DNA of 64,000 nt, taken from positions 124,001 through 188,000 of the forward strand of contig JAPLLG010000007.1 in assembly GCA_026387665.1 (NCBI GenBank), in the 5' to 3' direction. Source of the DNA: Nitrospirota bacterium (lineage in GTDB: Bacteria > Nitrospirota > Nitrospiria > Nitrospirales > Nitrospiraceae). This document shows positions 56,809 through 64,000 of the stretch, one piece after another (position 1 is the first letter of the stretch; each line of letters opens with the position of its first letter). Made by a program: the position numbers and the translations under genes. The notes under the pieces were generated by a model. That model made no database searches. It was not told where the DNA came from and was given only the letters and a program-made list of their open reading frames with translations.

Positions 56809-57612
56809 ATGGCAAAGCCACCAACACCAGCCCCACTACGAGAAAAAGATATTACCCGTCACATCGCGCGGGAATATTACAAAGAATTCGATCAGCTCAT
56901 CGAAAGCGATGTGATCATCGTCGGGGCCGGGCCGTCCGGCTTGATCTGCGCCCATGACCTGGCTGAAATGGGATTCAAGACGGTCGTCGTCGAACAGAGC
57001 CTCGCCCTGGGCGGCGGCTTCTGGTCTGGCGGCTATCTCATGAACAAGGCCACGATCTGCGAACCGGCCAATGAAATCCTTGAAGAAATCGGCGTGCCCT
57101 GCAAGAAGATTACGGAATGCGCAGGCATGTACATGGTCGATCCCCCTCATGCCACCGGCGCGTTGATCGCCGCGGCCTATCGAGGCGGGGCGAAGATCAT
57201 GAACCTCACGCGAGTGGTGGATCTCATCATCCGGCGCGACGGGATCCTCGAAGGGGTGGTGGTCAACAGCACGACGGCAGAAATGGCAGGCCATGACATC
57301 ATCCATGTGGACCCGATCGCCCTCGAAAGCAAAATCGTGGTGGATGCGACAGGCCATGATGCCATCGTCGTGGAACTCTTGCATAAGCGGAATCTCCACA
57401 AGGCAGTCCCCGGCAACGGAGCCATGTGGGTCGCGCAATCGGAACAGGAAATCATGGACCGGACCGGCGAAGTCTACCCCAACTGTTTCGTAATCGGGTT
57501 GGCCGTGGCGGCAGTCTACGGCACGCCCCGCATGGGTCCGGCCTTCGGCTCGATGTTACTCTCAGGGCGCTACGGGGCTGAGCTGATTAAGAAGAAACTG
57601 AAACAAGAGTAG
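56809..57612 (+). CDS. thi4: Thi4-family thiazole synthase (probable sulfide-using, His-type)
   Basis: 267 aa. FAD/NAD-binding VIIVGAGPSGLICAHDL (GxGxxG at 39-44). The protein resembles Thi4, which makes the thiazole half of thiamine from NAD and glycine. The residue that is the sulfur-donating Cys in yeast Thi4 (TQSCMDP) aligns with His166 (DIIHVDP), as in archaeal enzymes that use free sulfide catalytically. ATG at 56809. It follows thiC after R1 copy 11; no ThiG or ThiS was seen. Confidence 0.9.
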   Translation: MAKPPTPAPLREKDITRHIAREYYKEFDQLIESDVIIVGAGPSGLICAHDLAEMGFKTVVVEQSLALGGGFWSGGYLMNKATICEPANEILEEIGVPCKKITECAGMYMVDPPHATGALIAAAYRGGAKIMNLTRVVDLIIRRDGILEGVVVNSTTAEMAGHDIIHVDPIALESKIVVDATGHDAIVVELLHKRNLHKAVPGNGAMWVAQSEQEIMDRTGEVYPNCFVIGLAVAAVYGTPRMGPAFGSMLLSGRYGAELIKKKLKQE

Positions 57613-57620
57613 GAGCGTAT

Positions 57621-57690
57621 AGCTGATAGCGAATGGCTAATAGCACGGACTCGGACGCTTCGAACTGCTATTAGCCATAAGCCATCAGCT
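57621..57690. repeat. R3 hairpin between thi4 and the TPR gene
   Basis: AGCTGATAGCGAATGGCTAATAG pairs with CTATTAGCCATAAGCCATCAGCT except at three positions, with a 21-base loop. Its words recur at 14349-14455. Confidence 0.6.
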
Positions 57691-57703
57691 CTTGAGGCTA
57701 CAC

Positions 57704-58219
57704 ATGGATGTACAAGATTTCCTCATACAAGGCGGCGGCCGCGAAGAAGACAAGCGTGAAGCTTGGCAGCTATTCCAGCAGGCCTATGAACGGCAGATGA
57801 AAGGCGAGCTGGAAGCAGCCGTCTCTCTCTACAAGCAATCGCTTGAGACTCACCCGACCGCCGAGGCCCATACCTTCCTCGGCTGGACCTATAGCTTCAT
57901 GGGACGGCTCGATGATGCCATCGAGGAATGTCACAAGGCCATCTCGCAGGACCCGGACTTCGGCAACCCCTACAACGATATCGGGGCCTATCTGATCGAA
58001 AAGGGCGAACTGAACGAAGCGATTGTCTGGTTCGAGAAGGCCCTGCAGGCGAAACGGTATGAAAGCCCGGCCTTCCCCCACCTCAACCTGGGTCGCGTCT
58101 ACGAGCGCAAGGGCCGATGGACCGAAGCTATCGACTCTTATAAGAAAGCCCTGGCCCTCAATCCCAATTATTCCTTGGCGAAAAAAGCACTGGGACGATT
58201 GATCAGTTCACTCAACTGA
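57704..58219 (+). CDS. TPR-repeat protein
   Basis: 171 aa, cytoplasmic. Four TPR units, for example AWQLFQQAYERQMKGELEAAVSLYKQSL, FLGWTYSFMGRLDDAIEECHKAIS, NPYNDIGAYLIEKGELNEAIVWFEKAL and HLNLGRVYERKGRWTEAIDSYKKALAL. Likely a protein-interaction adaptor. In front of the pseudo-receiver and ygfZ on the same strand. Confidence 0.85.
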   Translation: MDVQDFLIQGGGREEDKREAWQLFQQAYERQMKGELEAAVSLYKQSLETHPTAEAHTFLGWTYSFMGRLDDAIEECHKAISQDPDFGNPYNDIGAYLIEKGELNEAIVWFEKALQAKRYESPAFPHLNLGRVYERKGRWTEAIDSYKKALALNPNYSLAKKALGRLISSLN

Positions 58220-58221
58220 AC

Positions 58222-58262
58222 TGGTCTATCTGGTCTGGCTGGTCTATCTCGTCTGTCTCGTT
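58222..58262. repeat. GGTCTATCTGGTC repeat run
   Basis: Tandem GGTCTATCT/GGTCTGGCT/GTCTGTCTC words after the TPR gene. Related runs lie at 20608-20665 and, inverted, at 58328-58362 inside the next gene. Confidence 0.55.
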
Positions 58263-58311
58263 CAGTCATGAAGAAGATCCATCAACTCTGATCCGAAAGC
58301 AGACCCACACA

Positions 58312-58728
58312 ATGACCACGCATTCTCACCAGACCGACAAGACAGACCAGATAGATCAGAAGACCATCCTCGTCGGCGTCACCGACATCTTTTTTCACAC
58401 CAAAGTCCGCGACGCTCTGATGGCGAAGGGCTACAAGTTCGAGCGGGCTCGTACGCAACAGGACATCGCCGAGAAGGCATCCACAAACAGCCCCGCCGCG
58501 GTGATTTTGAATATGAACGACGAGACCCTGAACGCCTTTCAAGCCTTGGAAACGCTCGCAGCCGACGCGCAGCTCAAAACCATTCCCATCCTTGCCTTCG
58601 CCAATCACGAAGAAGTCGATACCTTTAACCGGGCCAGAGCGCTGGGCGTAACCAAAATCGTCTCGCGCAATGAGTTCTCCGCTCGATTGAAAGATCTGGT
58701 CGAAGAAGTCGTAGGGAATCACGCATGA
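58312..58728 (+). CDS. Degenerate receiver-like protein
   Basis: 138 aa. A receiver fold is suggested by ILVGVTDIFFHTKVRDALMAKGYKFERA, VILNMNDE and KTIPILAFANHEEVDTFNRARALGVTKIVSRNEF. The acidic pair is missing, the phospho-acceptor position is Asn (LNMND) and the conserved Lys is Arg/Ser (KIVSRN). It is therefore unlikely to be phosphorylated. Residues 5-16 (HQTDKTDQIDQ) are translated from the dispersed repeat, so the true start could be later. Stop overlaps the ygfZ ATG (ATGA). Confidence 0.65.
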   Translation: MTTHSHQTDKTDQIDQKTILVGVTDIFFHTKVRDALMAKGYKFERARTQQDIAEKASTNSPAAVILNMNDETLNAFQALETLAADAQLKTIPILAFANHEEVDTFNRARALGVTKIVSRNEFSARLKDLVEEVVGNHA

Positions 58729-59816
58729 AACAGTCACGCCTCCACGATCACCACACGAAGCTCGGCGCCACCTTTGAAGAGGCCGCAGACTGGAACATGC
58801 CCGCGCACTATGGCAAATGGGTCGAGGAATATCAGGCGGTGCGCCAGGCCGTCGGCCTCTCAGACCTCTCGCACCGGGGCAAGATCCGCGTCACCGGCGA
58901 CGACCGCGTGAAGTGGCTGCAAGGCCTCATCAGCAACGATATCCTCCCGCTTCAGCCTGGCCAGGGCCGCTATTCGAGCTTCCTCACACACAAGGGCAAG
59001 ATGCTCGGCTATTTCCGGGTCTATGTCCTGGCCGACAGCCTGTGGGTGGAAGATGTCGGCGAGGTCGGCGACGCCACCATCCAAGCGCTCAAAAAATTTC
59101 TGCTCTACGGCATCAAAGCGAAGATGGAAAACTGCGCAGAATCCTGGGGACTTTTGCTCGTCAGCGGGCCCAAAGCCTGCGCGACCGTCAGCGCCGCCTT
59201 TGGCGTGGAGATGAGCGACCTCAAGCCAGTGAGCGCCGTCGCAGCCCAGATCGGCGGGCATGCAGCCTTCGTCCTGCGCACAGAGGAAACCGGAGAAATT
59301 GACATCGAAGTATTACTGCCCGCCGAGGCCCTCAACACGGCCTGGGAGCGCCTCATGGAGGCAGGGGCGACATATGGCATCAAAGCCATCGGAGGTCTCG
59401 CTCGTGAGGCCCTCCGCATCGAAGCAGGCCTACCCAAGGCAGGACCGGACCTCAACGAAGAAATCGTCCCGCCGGAAGCGAATCTGGAAGGAAAAGCCTT
59501 CAGCTTGAATAAGGGCTGCTACCCGGGGCAGGAAGTCGTAGCGAGGATGGATACCTACGGCAACGTACGGCGGCACTTAGTCGGGCTGGTCATGAAGGGC
59601 TCGACCATCCCGCCGAGAGGCGCCAAGCTCTTCAGCGGAGACCGTGAACTCGGCTGGGTCAGCAGTGCGACCCAGTCACCTCAGATGAAGGCCCCCATCG
59701 CCCTGGCATTCCCGCTTCGGGACTTTTCAGCCCCCGGCACAATCCTCACCGTTGAAGTCGATGGCGCTCGTCATGATGCGACGGTGCAGGCTCTCCCCTT
59801 CTACCGTCGCGCCTGA
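58725..59816 (+). CDS. ygfZ: YgfZ/GcvT-domain folate-dependent protein
   Basis: 363 aa. The YgfZ signature NKGCYPGQEVVARM is present, with the Cys needed for iron-sulfur cluster maintenance. The upstream region VGLSDLSHRGKIRVTGDDRVKWLQGL is GcvT-like. Known members help assemble or repair certain Fe-S enzymes with folate. Overlaps the pseudo-receiver gene by four bases. R1 copy 12 follows its stop. Confidence 0.92.
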   Translation: MKQSRLHDHHTKLGATFEEAADWNMPAHYGKWVEEYQAVRQAVGLSDLSHRGKIRVTGDDRVKWLQGLISNDILPLQPGQGRYSSFLTHKGKMLGYFRVYVLADSLWVEDVGEVGDATIQALKKFLLYGIKAKMENCAESWGLLLVSGPKACATVSAAFGVEMSDLKPVSAVAAQIGGHAAFVLRTEETGEIDIEVLLPAEALNTAWERLMEAGATYGIKAIGGLAREALRIEAGLPKAGPDLNEEIVPPEANLEGKAFSLNKGCYPGQEVVARMDTYGNVRRHLVGLVMKGSTIPPRGAKLFSGDRELGWVSSATQSPQMKAPIALAFPLRDFSAPGTILTVEVDGARHDATVQALPFYRRA

Positions 59817-59821
59817 CCCCT

Positions 59822-59946
59822 CAGGCTGCTGAAAAATCCCGCCAGCTTCGTTCTCGCGTCGCTCAGACCCTCAACGTACCCAGAAGGGTACGCCTCCGGT
59901 TTCGACTCGCCTACGGCCTTGCTGGACGGTCTTTTTGAGCGTCCTG
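59822..59946 (+). repeat. R1 palindromic element, copy 12
   Basis: Five bases after the ygfZ stop and just past the stop of the minus-strand gene at 59954. The outer ends CAGGCTGCT/AGCGTCCTG pair partly, and the central GTACCCAGAAGGGTAC hairpin is exact. Confidence 0.82.
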
Positions 59947-59953
59947 CAAATCC

Positions 59954-60436
59954 CTACTTTTCGGGGTTCCTGACAGATGAGACCGCACTGGCAAAGGCCA
60001 GAAGGCTCGTCCGCTCTTCGTCTTCCAGCGCCAACAAGAGGTGGGCCTCTTCGGCATGCATCAGACGGAGGCTCAAGAACGGCTCTTCCTTGCGCTTTTC
60101 CTTGTTGTCCCACATGGCATCGATCACCTGGACTTTGTCCAACTGACCGACCGAGACCACATCGTAACGGAAATAGGAATCGCCGATGACCATATCGAAC
60201 ACCACATTCCCGGCGGTCAGCAGCACCAGGTTGAAGCGCCCCTGATCTTCGTAGCCCTCGGGCAAAAACTTGTTGATGTGGCAACGTGCAACTTTGCGGT
60301 CACCCAGGGCAGCGCGGATCTTTTCCTTCAACGCCGGGTAATCGATCTGCATGGCCTTTTCATCAGCATTCGTGGCCGCCGCTGCGGCATTCTGCGCCTT
60401 TTCAAAAATCTCATCCGCCGACATCAAACCCGCCAT
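59954..60436 (-). CDS. Conserved-looking cytoplasmic protein, unknown function
   Basis: 160 aa from the ATG with AAGGA upstream (an ATG two codons earlier also exists). Charged, mixed alpha/beta: ALKEKIRAALGDRKVARCHINKFLP, FNLVLLTAGNVVFDMVIGDSYFRYDVVSVGQLDKVQVIDAMW. No family is recognised. The last residues are near R1 copy 12. Probably a real protein given length and normal codon use. Confidence 0.6.
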   Translation of the reverse strand: MAGLMSADEIFEKAQNAAAAATNADEKAMQIDYPALKEKIRAALGDRKVARCHINKFLPEGYEDQGRFNLVLLTAGNVVFDMVIGDSYFRYDVVSVGQLDKVQVIDAMWDNKEKRKEEPFLSLRLMHAEEAHLLLALEDEERTSLLAFASAVSSVRNPEK

Positions 60437-60463
60437 GTGCATATTCCTTTCATCCGAACCCTG

Positions 60464-60712
60464 TTAACTCGCGGTACGCCTGGTCTTCACGGCCCTGGCT
60501 ACGCCGACCAATCCCAGGCCGGCCCACGCAAACTCCAAAAAAATAAATTCCACCCGCTGATCCGCAATCGCAACAATCCCCAGTAACAACGACCCGACGA
60601 TATTCAGTGCAAGGTAACCCGCATCCAATTCACGCCAGACCCCGCCCTGAATCAAGCCATAAGCCGACAGGACCATCAGAGCGCCCAGCACGGAAATTAC
60701 CTGTAAGAGCAT
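60464..60712 (-). CDS. Small membrane protein (CBU_0592-like)
   Basis: 82 aa with three hydrophobic segments (LQVISVLGALMVLSAYGLI, GYLALNIVGSLLLGIVAIA, FIFLEFAWAGLGLVGVA). Similar short proteins are labelled CBU_0592 family, a name assigned from memory. The start is the ATG with GAGG six bases before; an in-frame 49-residue upstream extension is not used. The function is unknown. Confidence 0.65.
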   Translation of the reverse strand: MLLQVISVLGALMVLSAYGLIQGGVWRELDAGYLALNIVGSLLLGIVAIADQRVEFIFLEFAWAGLGLVGVARAVKTRRTAS

Positions 60713-60930
60713 CACGAACCTCGCCTGGGCCCCATTCACGCATAGAGAGGACCGTGTACCGTAACTGGCCGCCAGCCTATATTTCAAGAGGATTTTCCAG
60801 AAAGCCCTGGTTGCGAGCTCAGCAGAAACTGGGACGCAGTGCGCGACCAGCCGATTCAAGCCAGCGGGCGACCAGGTTGATAATCAGCCCGTCCGTCCTG
60901 CATACTATGGACTCTGAACCGGAGGATGGA

Positions 60931-61170
60931 ATGCACGACCTGACCTGCATGATCAAAGGCTGCCAAACAAGAGTCTATGCCCCAGCCGGCACGCACAGTA
61001 TCTGCCGTGAACACTTCCTCGCCTATCTCACCTGGCGCCGCCGCAAAGGCCCGCAGATGTTCATGAAGTATGCAGGGATGACAATGGAAGAACGTGACCC
61101 CCTCGTAGCCGAATGGGCCAGCACCATCCGAGTCGAAGAAGCCCCCACCGCCGCCACACCGAAATCCTAA
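60931..61170 (+). CDS. Small Cys/His-containing protein, unknown function
   Basis: 79 aa. The start follows GGAGG five bases before. CMIKGCQTRV and YAPAGTHSICREHFLAYLTWRRRKGP could bind a metal through Cys and His. No family is recognised. The alternative start at 60907 is 24 bp upstream. Confidence 0.6.
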   Translation: MHDLTCMIKGCQTRVYAPAGTHSICREHFLAYLTWRRRKGPQMFMKYAGMTMEERDPLVAEWASTIRVEEAPTAATPKS

Positions 61171-61224
61171 CGCCCCCACGCCTTCACACAAGAACACGGT
61201 TCCTGTCGCAAAGAATTTGGAGCG

Positions 61225-62040
61225 TCAAGAGCTAGTGGCCTCTTGCTGAGGCGTGACCTCTTCAAGGCGAAAAGGATTTATTTTCGTTATATACCGTCTT
61301 GATATTCCGCCCCCACTCCGAGTTGTAACCTGAATGTCGAGCTCATAATGATAGTGCCCTGGAGGCCCTATCAGCGGATGCTCCTGCTCGACCCATTGAA
61401 ATTGAAGCCAAGGCTGAGTTCTCGCATTCCAAACCCATTGCACAACATCTATATATTCACAATCTCTTGCATTAATGCTGAATTCCTTCTTGGGTGGCTC
61501 TGGAGGATTATTTCCTTTTAGATGGAGGGCGGCTGGTAGCTTCCCATCAAATAATGATTCGCATTTCTCTTCTGTAACCAACCGAACTCCCATCAATTTA
61601 GCCTTAACACCATCAATCTCATCAAATGCTTCATTCTGAACTCCTAGGCGGAGCAACTTGAAATTATCACCTTCGTGATAATACGGAGGGACCTCATTCC
61701 CTTTGCATAATATCGAAATGACCGGCTTCAGCTTGCCCTCAAGAGCACTTTTCTCATCTATTAGACCGGCAATCTTCTGGTCTTTTTCTCTACAAATCAA
61801 AATTGGTGCGCGAAATACATTTATCAGGAAAATGGCCACTGCAATTGAAGCAATTGCGCCTAACCCAGCCGCCGCCAAGTTCATCTCGCCAAAGACCACA
61901 TTCCCTTTACCAAACAGCCATAAATAAAACCATATAATTGGGACCGCCGAAGCAGAGATAACAAGAAGACGTAATTTCTTATGCCAATCCAGCACCTTGC
62001 ATGTTTCTGTATAGGCCCTACTAAAGAACATAAAGACCAT
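61225..62040 (-). CDS. Membrane-anchored protein, orphan, low G+C
   Basis: 271 aa. Two N-terminal TM segments (about 27-44 and 52-74), a short helix (IAGLIDEKSALEGKL), and a soluble C-terminal domain of about 170 residues with LYFT-free, acidic and basic stretches. No family is recognised. Codon use is A/T-rich unlike its neighbours, so it was probably acquired by transfer. Both sides hold R2 or TA material. Confidence 0.65.
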   Translation of the reverse strand: MVFMFFSRAYTETCKVLDWHKKLRLLVISASAVPIIWFYLWLFGKGNVVFGEMNLAAAGLGAIASIAVAIFLINVFRAPILICREKDQKIAGLIDEKSALEGKLKPVISILCKGNEVPPYYHEGDNFKLLRLGVQNEAFDEIDGVKAKLMGVRLVTEEKCESLFDGKLPAALHLKGNNPPEPPKKEFSINARDCEYIDVVQWVWNARTQPWLQFQWVEQEHPLIGPPGHYHYELDIQVTTRSGGGISRRYITKINPFRLEEVTPQQEATSS

Positions 62041-62356
62041 CGCGCGCTCCCTTTGAAAGGTTACGCAATCATATCGGTTAGCTCTGCATCAAATAAATAA
62101 TTTCGACCGCATTACGGTTATGGGCTGATTAGTTCCCCCACTCCGCCCGTCGAACGGGCACTCTGCCTTTTCTCTTTCCACCCTCTCAATGGGGGAGTGG
62201 CCTGCCAGCTCTCACAGTGCGCGCGTCGATCGAGGCCCTTCCACGGGCGCGCGATCCGCGAGCACAGAGAGCGGCAGCCTGCTACCCCCTCAAACCCGAT
62301 CCGTTCGAAGAGACTCGACACTCGCCGTTTTTCCACCCTCTGTCCCCATCTAACGG
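62041..62356. other. Intergenic region with R2 copy 4
   Basis: No gene supported. R2 copy 4 occupies 62191-62287. The remaining stretch is A/T-rich near the orphan gene and otherwise featureless. Confidence 0.55.
62191..62287 (+). repeat. R2 palindromic element, copy 4
   Basis: Core GATCGAGGCCC...GGGCGCGCGATC, a third variant in which both arms changed together. Outer arms GCCAGCTCTC/GAGAGCGGC and GGGGG/CCCCC also pair. Confidence 0.7.
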
Positions 62357-62646
62357 TCACCCCCTCGACTTCCAATAGCCGGGACGGCGACTTTGGTGTG
62401 CGACAGCCTCAATGCACAGAACATCGCCTATGACGCTGTAGTATAGGGTGAAGGGGAACGGGTCAGAATGAACTTTCGAAGGCCGGGACCGACGGAAGTC
62501 CCGATCTCAGGTTGATCGAGCAACAACTCAGTTGCGTAGCGGATCTCGGATTCAAAACGCTCGCCTAAACCTGAGACTTGTTTGTCGTAAAACACAGCGG
62601 CTTCGATGAGTTCCACCTCCGCTTCGGGGTGGAACTCCAGTCTCAT
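62357..62646 (-). pseudogene. ParE/RelE-family toxin with frameshift
   Basis: The first frame reads MRLEFHPEAEVELIEAAVFYDK... GLRKFILTR and then goes off into SPSPYTTAS and a stop at 62428. In the +1 frame the sequence continues as FPFTLYYSVIGDVLCIEAVA then HQSRRPGYWKSRG and stops at 62357. Together they make a full ParE-like protein of about 96 aa, so one base (a T in CGT-TTC) is missing. It may be a true mutation or a sequencing error. The antitoxin gene overlaps its ATG. Confidence 0.82.
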
Positions 62647-62876
62647 TTCTTGAGGCGGGCGCGAAGGCTTCGAAAGACTTCTCTGGCAGGTATCGTCTTC
62701 ACTTTCCCTTCAACAATCTCACGATGCCGTCGTTCTGCCTCTAGTGCCCAAGCCTGCTCAACATCGGCGTCAGCCGGGCCATCGAGCTCGGCAATCAGGG
62801 AGCGAAGCAATTCGGCTTTATCTTCGGGACTCAGCGCTCGAATCCTGGCTTCAATCTCAGCGACATCGGTTGACAT
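62643..62876 (-). CDS. Antitoxin of a ParE-type TA module (addiction module component family)
   Basis: 77 aa. ADVEIEAR... ALSPEDKAELLRSLIAELDG fits the short unstable-antitoxin family (PF09720). ATGA overlap with the toxin gene. The frame is intact, unlike the toxin. Confidence 0.85.
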   Translation of the reverse strand: MSTDVAEIEARIRALSPEDKAELLRSLIAELDGPADADVEQAWALEAERRHREIVEGKVKTIPAREVFRSLRARLKK

Positions 62877-63000
62877 GGCGACCTCCGTGCTACCGGCTAT
62901 TTCTCACTGAACGAGACTCTAGCCAGAGGACCCTAAGTTGTCAATGACTCCCCTGTCCATTTCTTTTCTTCCGCCCCCCCCTAAAACAATGGGGAAGGGA

Positions 63001-63055
63001 GCTGGCTGGTCTCCGATTGCGCGCGTCCAACGAGGGCCTTCTCAGGCCGCGCACT
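63001..63055 (+). repeat. R2 element, truncated copy 5
   Basis: Core CAACGAGGGCC...GGCCGCGC present; the right arm is missing. Directly precedes copy 6. Confidence 0.55.
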
Positions 63056-63078
63056 CTTTCTCCCACCCCACATCCCAG

Positions 63079-63174
63079 GGAAGGCGGACTGACCGTTTTC
63101 TACTGCGCGCGTCGAACGAGCACCTTCTGAGCGTGCGCGTTCCGTGAGCAAAGAAAATGATCAGCCTGCCTTCC
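63079..63174 (+). repeat. R2 palindromic element, copy 6
   Basis: Outer arms GGAAGGCGGACTGACC and GATCAGCCTGCCTTCC pair with few mismatches; core GAACGAGCAC...GTGCGCGTTC. Confidence 0.75.
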
Positions 63175-63178
63175 AGCC

Positions 63179-63571
63179 CTACCCCATGACTGCACTTCCA
63201 TGATGATGTATCAGCAACCACTCGTCTCCGATCCGCTCGAAGAGATTCGTGGCTAACACCTGCGCCTCCTGCGGCTCCTCGGATTGATGGGTGGTGATGT
63301 GCTCCACACAGACGACCCAGGCCATATCACCCGCCACCTGCACCATCACGTCGCTGAGTTCGAACGTCATCGAAAAGGTGTTATTGAAGATCAAGACCCA
63401 GGAATCGCGGACCGCAGGCCAATCCGATCGCAATGACCAACCGGGATGGATGCAGGTGACGTATTCCTGATGCGCCCAGACCTTATCCATCTCATTGATG
63501 TCGAGACTGCCAAACGCGGCATAGAATGCGTGATTCGCTTTATTCACTTCTTCGATGCGCTGTTCCAGCAT
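63179..63571 (-). CDS. SnoaL-like / NTF2-fold protein
   Basis: 130 aa. AFYAAFGSLDINEMDKVWAH... GWSLRSDWPAVRDSWVLIF... ELSDVMVQVAGDMAWVVCVE... ATNLFERIGDEWLLIHHHGS is the layout of DUF4440/SnoaL-like NTF2 folds. It may bind or convert a small molecule. Flanked on both sides by R2 copies. Confidence 0.8.
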   Translation of the reverse strand: MLEQRIEEVNKANHAFYAAFGSLDINEMDKVWAHQEYVTCIHPGWSLRSDWPAVRDSWVLIFNNTFSMTFELSDVMVQVAGDMAWVVCVEHITTHQSEEPQEAQVLATNLFERIGDEWLLIHHHGSAVMG

Positions 63572-63647
63572 GAGGACTCCTTGCCTGAGAAAAGTGCCGT
63601 ATCATACTGCAATCACCGAGAGAAGGGCGAGGGGGACGGAAATAGCC

Positions 63648-63721
63648 AGGCCACCCTTCTTGCTCGCAGAACGCGCACGCTCGGAAGGTGCTCGTCCGAT
63701 GCGCGCAGGGAAGGATGGCCT
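63648..63721 (-). repeat. R2 palindromic element, copy 7
   Basis: Inverted orientation. Arms AGGCCACCCTTC and GGAAGGATGGCCT pair; the core GAACGCGCAC...GTGCTCGTCC shows the same pairing in reverse. Confidence 0.65.
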
Positions 63722-63768
63722 CGCTATTCTCTTTATTAGGTAGGAGAAGCAAGAAAAGCTCGATCTTG

Positions 63769-63808
63769 CAGGCTGCTCAAAAAGCCTGTCAGCAAGGCCG
63801 CCGAGGTT
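63769..63808. repeat. Truncated R1 element at the junction with R2
   Basis: CAGGCTGCTCAAAAAGCCTGTCAGCAAGGCCGCCGAGG is one end of an R1 element. It stops abruptly 12 bases before R2 copy 8, so the rest was lost or replaced. Confidence 0.65.
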
Positions 63809-63820
63809 TCCCTCTCTCTA

Positions 63821-63916
63821 AAAGGGTGGCCTGGTCGATCCTCGATTGCGCGCGTCGAACGAGCACCTTCCGAGCGTGCGCGTTCCGCGAGCAGGAGGAC
63901 GACCAGGCTACCCTTT
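63821..63916 (+). repeat. R2 palindromic element, copy 8
   Basis: Arms AAAGGGTGGCCTGGTCG and CGACCAGGCTACCCTTT pair with one mismatch and the core is GAACGAGCAC...GTGCGCGTTC. This is the cleanest R2 copy. Confidence 0.8.
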
Positions 63917-63926
63917 CCTTCATTTT

Positions 63927-64000
63927 TCAGCCGCCTGTCCGCTTGGAGGTTTGCCGATCGACCACCCAGACCCCTGCCAGGATCAGCGCGATACCGAGGA
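63927..64000 (-). CDS. C-terminal end of a membrane protein (partial, transporter-like)
   Basis: Read on the minus strand, the window edge runs into ...LGIALILAGVWVVDRQTSKRTGG and a TGA at 63929-63927. A hydrophobic helix followed by a short basic tail resembles the end of an EamA/DMT-type permease. The rest is outside the window. Confidence 0.5.
   Translation of the reverse strand, partial: LGIALILAGVWVVDRQTSKRTGG

Overview
This 64 kb window reads as chromosome of a GC-rich, Gram-negative-type bacterium. Lipoprotein signal peptidase, two FtsX/MacB-type ABC systems, a LapB-like protein and many secreted proteins or lipoproteins indicate a double membrane. Gene content and the style of the dispersed repeats suggest the genus Nitrospira (Nitrospirota); this is inferred from general familiarity, as no rRNA or other decisive marker is present. 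No rRNA, tRNA, CRISPR array, prophage or complete insertion sequence was found. Most of the window is housekeeping sequence, with small toxin-antitoxin (TA) and mobile-element debris between conserved genes.

Layout. 1-12 kb: CCA-adding-type nucleotidyltransferase, a lone receiver protein, secreted proteins, a flavin disulfide reductase with a TVP38/TMEM64 protein, a sulfite-oxidase-like enzyme, a 3-hydroxyisobutyrate-dehydrogenase-like enzyme and a parallel beta-helix protein. 11-18 kb: coaE, trxB, thiI, queG and an NtrC-type activator whose receiver lacks key residues. 18.4-19.6 kb: a decayed patch with hicB, a nonsense-mutated hicA and an IS30 transposase remnant. 20-24 kb: TPR lipoprotein, exported Lon-like protease and mutS2. 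24-28 kb: gap-pgk-tpiA-secG behind a clear sigma-70 promoter, then ilvE. 29-36 kb: rplU-rpmA-obgE-proB, nadD-rsfS, a LapA/LapB-like fusion and bioB. 36-37 kb: a TA pair between bioB and a second copy of the bioB 3' tail. 37-47.6 kb: two ABC systems, a class 1A dihydroorotate dehydrogenase homologue, comF, an orphan mraZ, a RusA-like nuclease and a macAB-like operon. 48-54 kb: uppP, ileS-lspA, nadA. 54.5-57.6 kb: TPP riboswitch, thiC and a Thi4-type thiazole synthase with His at the usual Cys position. 57.7-59.8 kb: TPR protein, pseudo-receiver and ygfZ. 60-64 kb: small proteins, a low-GC orphan gene, a second TA pair with a frameshifted toxin, and dense repeats.

The most striking feature is a family of about 125 bp imperfectly palindromic elements (here R1): twelve full copies, one chimera and two fragments, all intergenic. 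They usually start directly at, or within a few bases of, a stop codon. The two arms of each copy change together, so pairing is kept while sequence varies, and both strands end with a stem followed by a T run, so each copy could be a bidirectional terminator. A second family (R2, about 75-95 bp, eight copies) shows the same covariation and clusters near the TA and IS debris. Two of the three TA modules have a broken toxin beside an intact antitoxin.
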